In this document: piece after piece, positions 61,241 through 64,000 of the stretch
How positions within the stretch are numbered: position 1 is the stretch's first letter
How the letters are laid out: each line of letters begins with the position of its first letter
Assembly: GCF_017916325.1 (NCBI RefSeq)
Contig: NC_090158.1
Span: 692,501 to 756,500 of the forward strand
DNA: 64,000 bases
Reading direction: 5' to 3'
DNA from: Leishmania martiniquensis
Taxonomy: Eukaryota; Euglenozoa; Kinetoplastea; Trypanosomatida; Trypanosomatidae
The notes under the pieces: model-generated
Database searches by the model: none
Seen by the model: the letters and a program-made list of their open reading frames with translations, nothing else
What the model was told of the DNA's origin: nothing
Program-made: the position numbers and the translations under genes

Positions 61241-64000
61241 TCCTCCGGCTACCTCAGTTCACCGCGCAGAGAGCTCACTACCCTCTCCTGGCACCAGTTG
61301 AGAGGTCTATGCTGCCGCTGTACCGAGCATGAGGGCGGCTCTCTTCCTGTTAAGACCCAGGCATCACGAGCTATCGACAATCCAACAAGGGTGCTCCTCC
61401 ACCCACTGCTTCTCTTCGCCGGGTGCGTTGTAATGATGCTCAGCGTGGTCCTGCACAGACGGGAATGTGGAGGAGATGAAACAGAAATAGACTGGACAGC
61501 AACTGACAATGTTGGCTCGCCTGGCTCCTCAACTCTTCGCTGTAAGTCTGTGCTCTACAGTAGGCGCCATTCACCTCCCCCCTCTTCCGCCAGCCGGCGG
61601 CGCGGCATTGGATCTCCCCGCGGGCCTTCAGCACTTCGGCAAAGGAGGGAAAAAGAGTCGCACCAGACGTGACCCGGTGCCCATACCGCACGGCGTACGT
61701 GTAGGTGCGGTGGCCCTGCCCTCGTTCCCAAGGGTGGCGAGGCTGAAGCAGTGGCGGTCTGCCTTCACTGCGATCAACCTGCTAGGCGTATATAGGCTTC
61801 ACGTTGGGCTACAGGCCGCAGAGCATGGCCTACTGTCACGGGTAGCTCTCCAGCAGATGCCTGGAAACGTTGCACGTGGTGCCCACGCTATTAAGATGGA
61901 CATCGGCTCGCGTTACTAGGCGCGAGGCGCTCGACGACGACCCGCCCGGCCTCGGCCCACCTGCACAGGCGGCTTGACGAGGGATGCGCAAGCTGTGCAG
62001 ATGACAGCGGTGCTGCAACACGGTACAGCGCCGAGCACACCACGGGGACGTCGCGTTAATGCTGCACGGCTTCATCAGTGATTCGAGCACCGTTTGCACG
62101 ACCCTGAATGCCTACAGCGCATCGAGTACACTGGACGGATAGAGGAGGAACCTGTTCCGGAGTGGTCAAGGACTTGTACCTGTACTGTTATCCGGGCGCG
62201 AAGTGGAAACTGCACGGCGCCGTCAATTCGACAGCGCTGGACCGAAATTATGCGTTCCACATAGACAACGAGCCGAAGGCGCGCGAGGTTTAAAACGCAG
62301 TGCTCACCTTTGACTACCACGCCCGCCTAAAAGGGCGCCAAATAGGGAAGGCGACCCCCTCCCCCCACGCGCCTACGCCGTCAGACCCAACACAACCACG
62401 TCTGACGCCCAGAATTAAAAGCTGCTCGTCTTGAATAGTGTGGGATTTGCCGACTTCGATGCACAATAGCAAGAAGAGCGGCCGTCTGCGGCTAAAACGC
62501 TTTAAGGCAGCTCTGGACGCCGGAACGGATGCGGTCAGGGGTCAGCCCTTGAGGAGCTACCGTGTGGAGAGCCCGCGCATCGCCCTCGGTCAAATCTGCA
62601 CATCAAAAGCTTCCAAAGCGTCGGCCATCGATGGCCGACGCGATGCTGCCACGCCCTCACCCCTAGCGACCTTTGATCATCGGCCCTCGATACAACTTCC
62701 CTCCCTCAACGCCTAGTACAACCGTTGGCAGCGAGGCAAGGCGATCAGCTTGTCAGCGCATACGAGTAGAAGGCCAACGTAGTAGTGGCGATCGACCGGC
62801 TGACATCCACACGACATCTGGCTGCTCCACCCCATCTTCTTCGTGCCCCCCTCCGCCCATCTTATGATGAACAGGCTCGCAATGGCGCATCGTGAAGCCC
62901 GCTGCAGCACCAGCTTGGGTGTCGGCGCGATTCCCGATGAGCGCTTTAAAGCCCTCCCGACGAAGGACAAGAGAGCACTGCTAATCAGGTACAATCCGGA
63001 GCGTCGCCATCAGCCGTGCCCCTGCTGGGTGGAGGGAGGGACGCACTGTACGCCCCTTCTACAGCCGCACAAGCCGAAACGATGAGCCTGCGCCCTGCCA
63101 CCTTGCGATGCCAGCACAGCCATCTGTGCAAGTCACTCGCACAAATGACCTCGTGGCGACTGTGCGACCATCTATAAGATGTGCTCCAGCCACAGCCGCC
63201 TGGCTTCCGTGCTCGCCGCTCCGCGGTGTCCCCCCCTCTCCCTCCCCTTCCTACACCTGCGCGTCCACAAAGCGGTCCAGCACCGGCCAGATGCGCAGAT
63301 GTCGGCCGGTGTCTGCGGATGAGGCCCCCGGGCTCGGTTCGGTAGATCGCCGCACTGAAGAAGCTCAGCGTAGACCAGCGCCTTTCTCGCTGGGCCACTG
63401 GCATCGTGCGCGATCGTCGCGCTCGTGTACGCTTCCGCAGAAAGAGATGCCAGCCGGCAGGGCTTGCGTGCCGCGTCTCTCGGCAGTGTCGTGTCGAGGC
63501 CCTCTTCTCGTCATTGTGGAAGGGAGCCCGCTGGAGGCGGAGTTCCTCGAGACAAGCGGACTGCACCACGCCTCCTCTGCTGGCGCCGCCACGCTCCTCT
63601 CGCCCTCTCTGCAGAGAGGAATGCCATTCGGGTCACATTGCACATCACCCTCTGGAACATGGGACACCGACCCGCCAAGAGCCTCATGGGGCGGAGTGCT
63701 GCCAGCACGCAGTGTGCCCTCCTCAATGCGTGGCACCGCAGCCGACGGAAGCCGCCCGTGGGAGTGCACATGCTCGAACGAGGATCGCTACCCCCGTCTT
63801 GTCGGCGTCGACTCGCAGGCACTGCGCGGGATCGGCGGACACGCCGCAGAGGCTATCGCAGCAGCGACGGTTCGACTTGCCAAGCTGGGGGCCGTCTGCT
63901 CACACGGTTCGGGTGCACCAGAGGGTCTCCGCCCTTCTCTGCACATGGCCCCAATCGAGCCAAAGGTTTGCTGCGGTGGTGCCATGCGATGGGACAGTGT
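61241..64000 (+). mobile_element. Degenerate non-LTR retroelement (ingi/L1Tc type, DIRE-like)
   Basis: Sense-strand remnant continuing off the window. Reverse-transcriptase pieces are legible in shifting frames: PDERFKALPTKDKRALL to PLLQPHKPKR (about 62930-63081), then LRPATL, LCKSLAQMTSWRLCDHL, a TAA, LQPQPPGFRARRSAV (63085-63222), then LSRWATGIVRDRRARVRF (about 63380-63433) and VPRLSAVSCRGPLL (63468-63509). They correspond in order to the 'FRPVTLT...LCKxMERxVAxRL...LQPQQxGFRxxRS...WLxDRxARVRV...GVPQGSVLxPLLF' blocks. The interval around the catalytic aspartates of motif A appears deleted. Several frameshifts and stops make it inactive. FDHRPSIQL (about 62672-62698) might be an endonuclease SDHxPI remnant. 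The 5' limit is a guess from composition. Confidence 0.75.
62910..63520 (+). pseudogene. Broken reverse-transcriptase domain of the retroelement
   Basis: The best-preserved core of the remnant. It needs at least two frame changes (near 63081 and 63440) and crosses an in-frame stop near 63173. It was assigned by the order of conserved blocks listed for the whole element. Confidence 0.75.

Noticed and set aside
1..64000. CRISPR arrays, rRNA, tRNA or bacterial insertion sequences
   Set aside because: No spaced direct repeats, rRNA blocks, cloverleaf or transposase signatures were noticed.

Overview
The window looks like nuclear DNA of a trypanosomatid, most probably Leishmania or a close relative. 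All 22 convincing protein genes lie on the + strand, have no visible introns, show strong G/C preference at third codon positions, and are separated by long (0.6-3.5 kb) gaps rich in C/T runs followed by AG. That is the layout of one polycistronic unit processed by trans-splicing. The conserved genes (V-ATPase subunit a, COX10, CSL4, Syf1/XAB2) are eukaryotic, and the right end holds a decayed non-LTR retroelement of the ingi/L1Tc type, like the DIREs of Leishmania. Species is not determinable by eye.

Layout. 1.6-9.6 kb: adenylate-kinase-like protein with a DPY-30-like N-terminus, small methyltransferase, MKS1/B9 transition-zone protein, a short helical protein, and a small one-TM protein resembling PET100. 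10.9-15.5 kb: BIG BROTHER-type RING-H2 protein, then two tandem Vti1-like Qb-SNAREs. 16.9-23.8 kb: C-terminal tandem-BRCT protein, exosome subunit CSL4, four-TM protein preceded by a TA microsatellite. 27.3-37.3 kb: CFAP53-like coiled coil, secreted eight-cysteine GLG1-like protein, a coding-like island at 31.3-31.9 kb that may be a cis-spliced or broken gene, a GAF (free-methionine-sulfoxide-reductase type)-TIP41 fusion, ANP32-like LRR-acidic protein, PLP homeostasis protein. 38.7-48.5 kb: LRRC57-like myristoylation candidate, an unidentified protein with faint M1AP-like layout, V-ATPase subunit a, COX10. 51.2-60.9 kb: putative C3H1 zinc-finger protein, an FN3/lipase-like/P-loop-like protein with all catalytic signatures degraded, and Syf1/XAB2. 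61.2-64.0 kb: degenerate retroelement running off the edge.

Neighbours are co-transcribed but are not functional operons. Recurrent themes are the flagellum (adenylate kinase, MKS1, CFAP53), membrane traffic and acidification (SNAREs, V-ATPase), RNA metabolism (CSL4, C3H1 protein, Syf1) and cytochrome oxidase assembly (COX10, PET100-like). Starts were chosen as the first ATG in the conserved frame downstream of a plausible splice acceptor, because C/T-rich leaders often stay open far upstream. All family assignments are by eye from remembered family patterns, without any database search.
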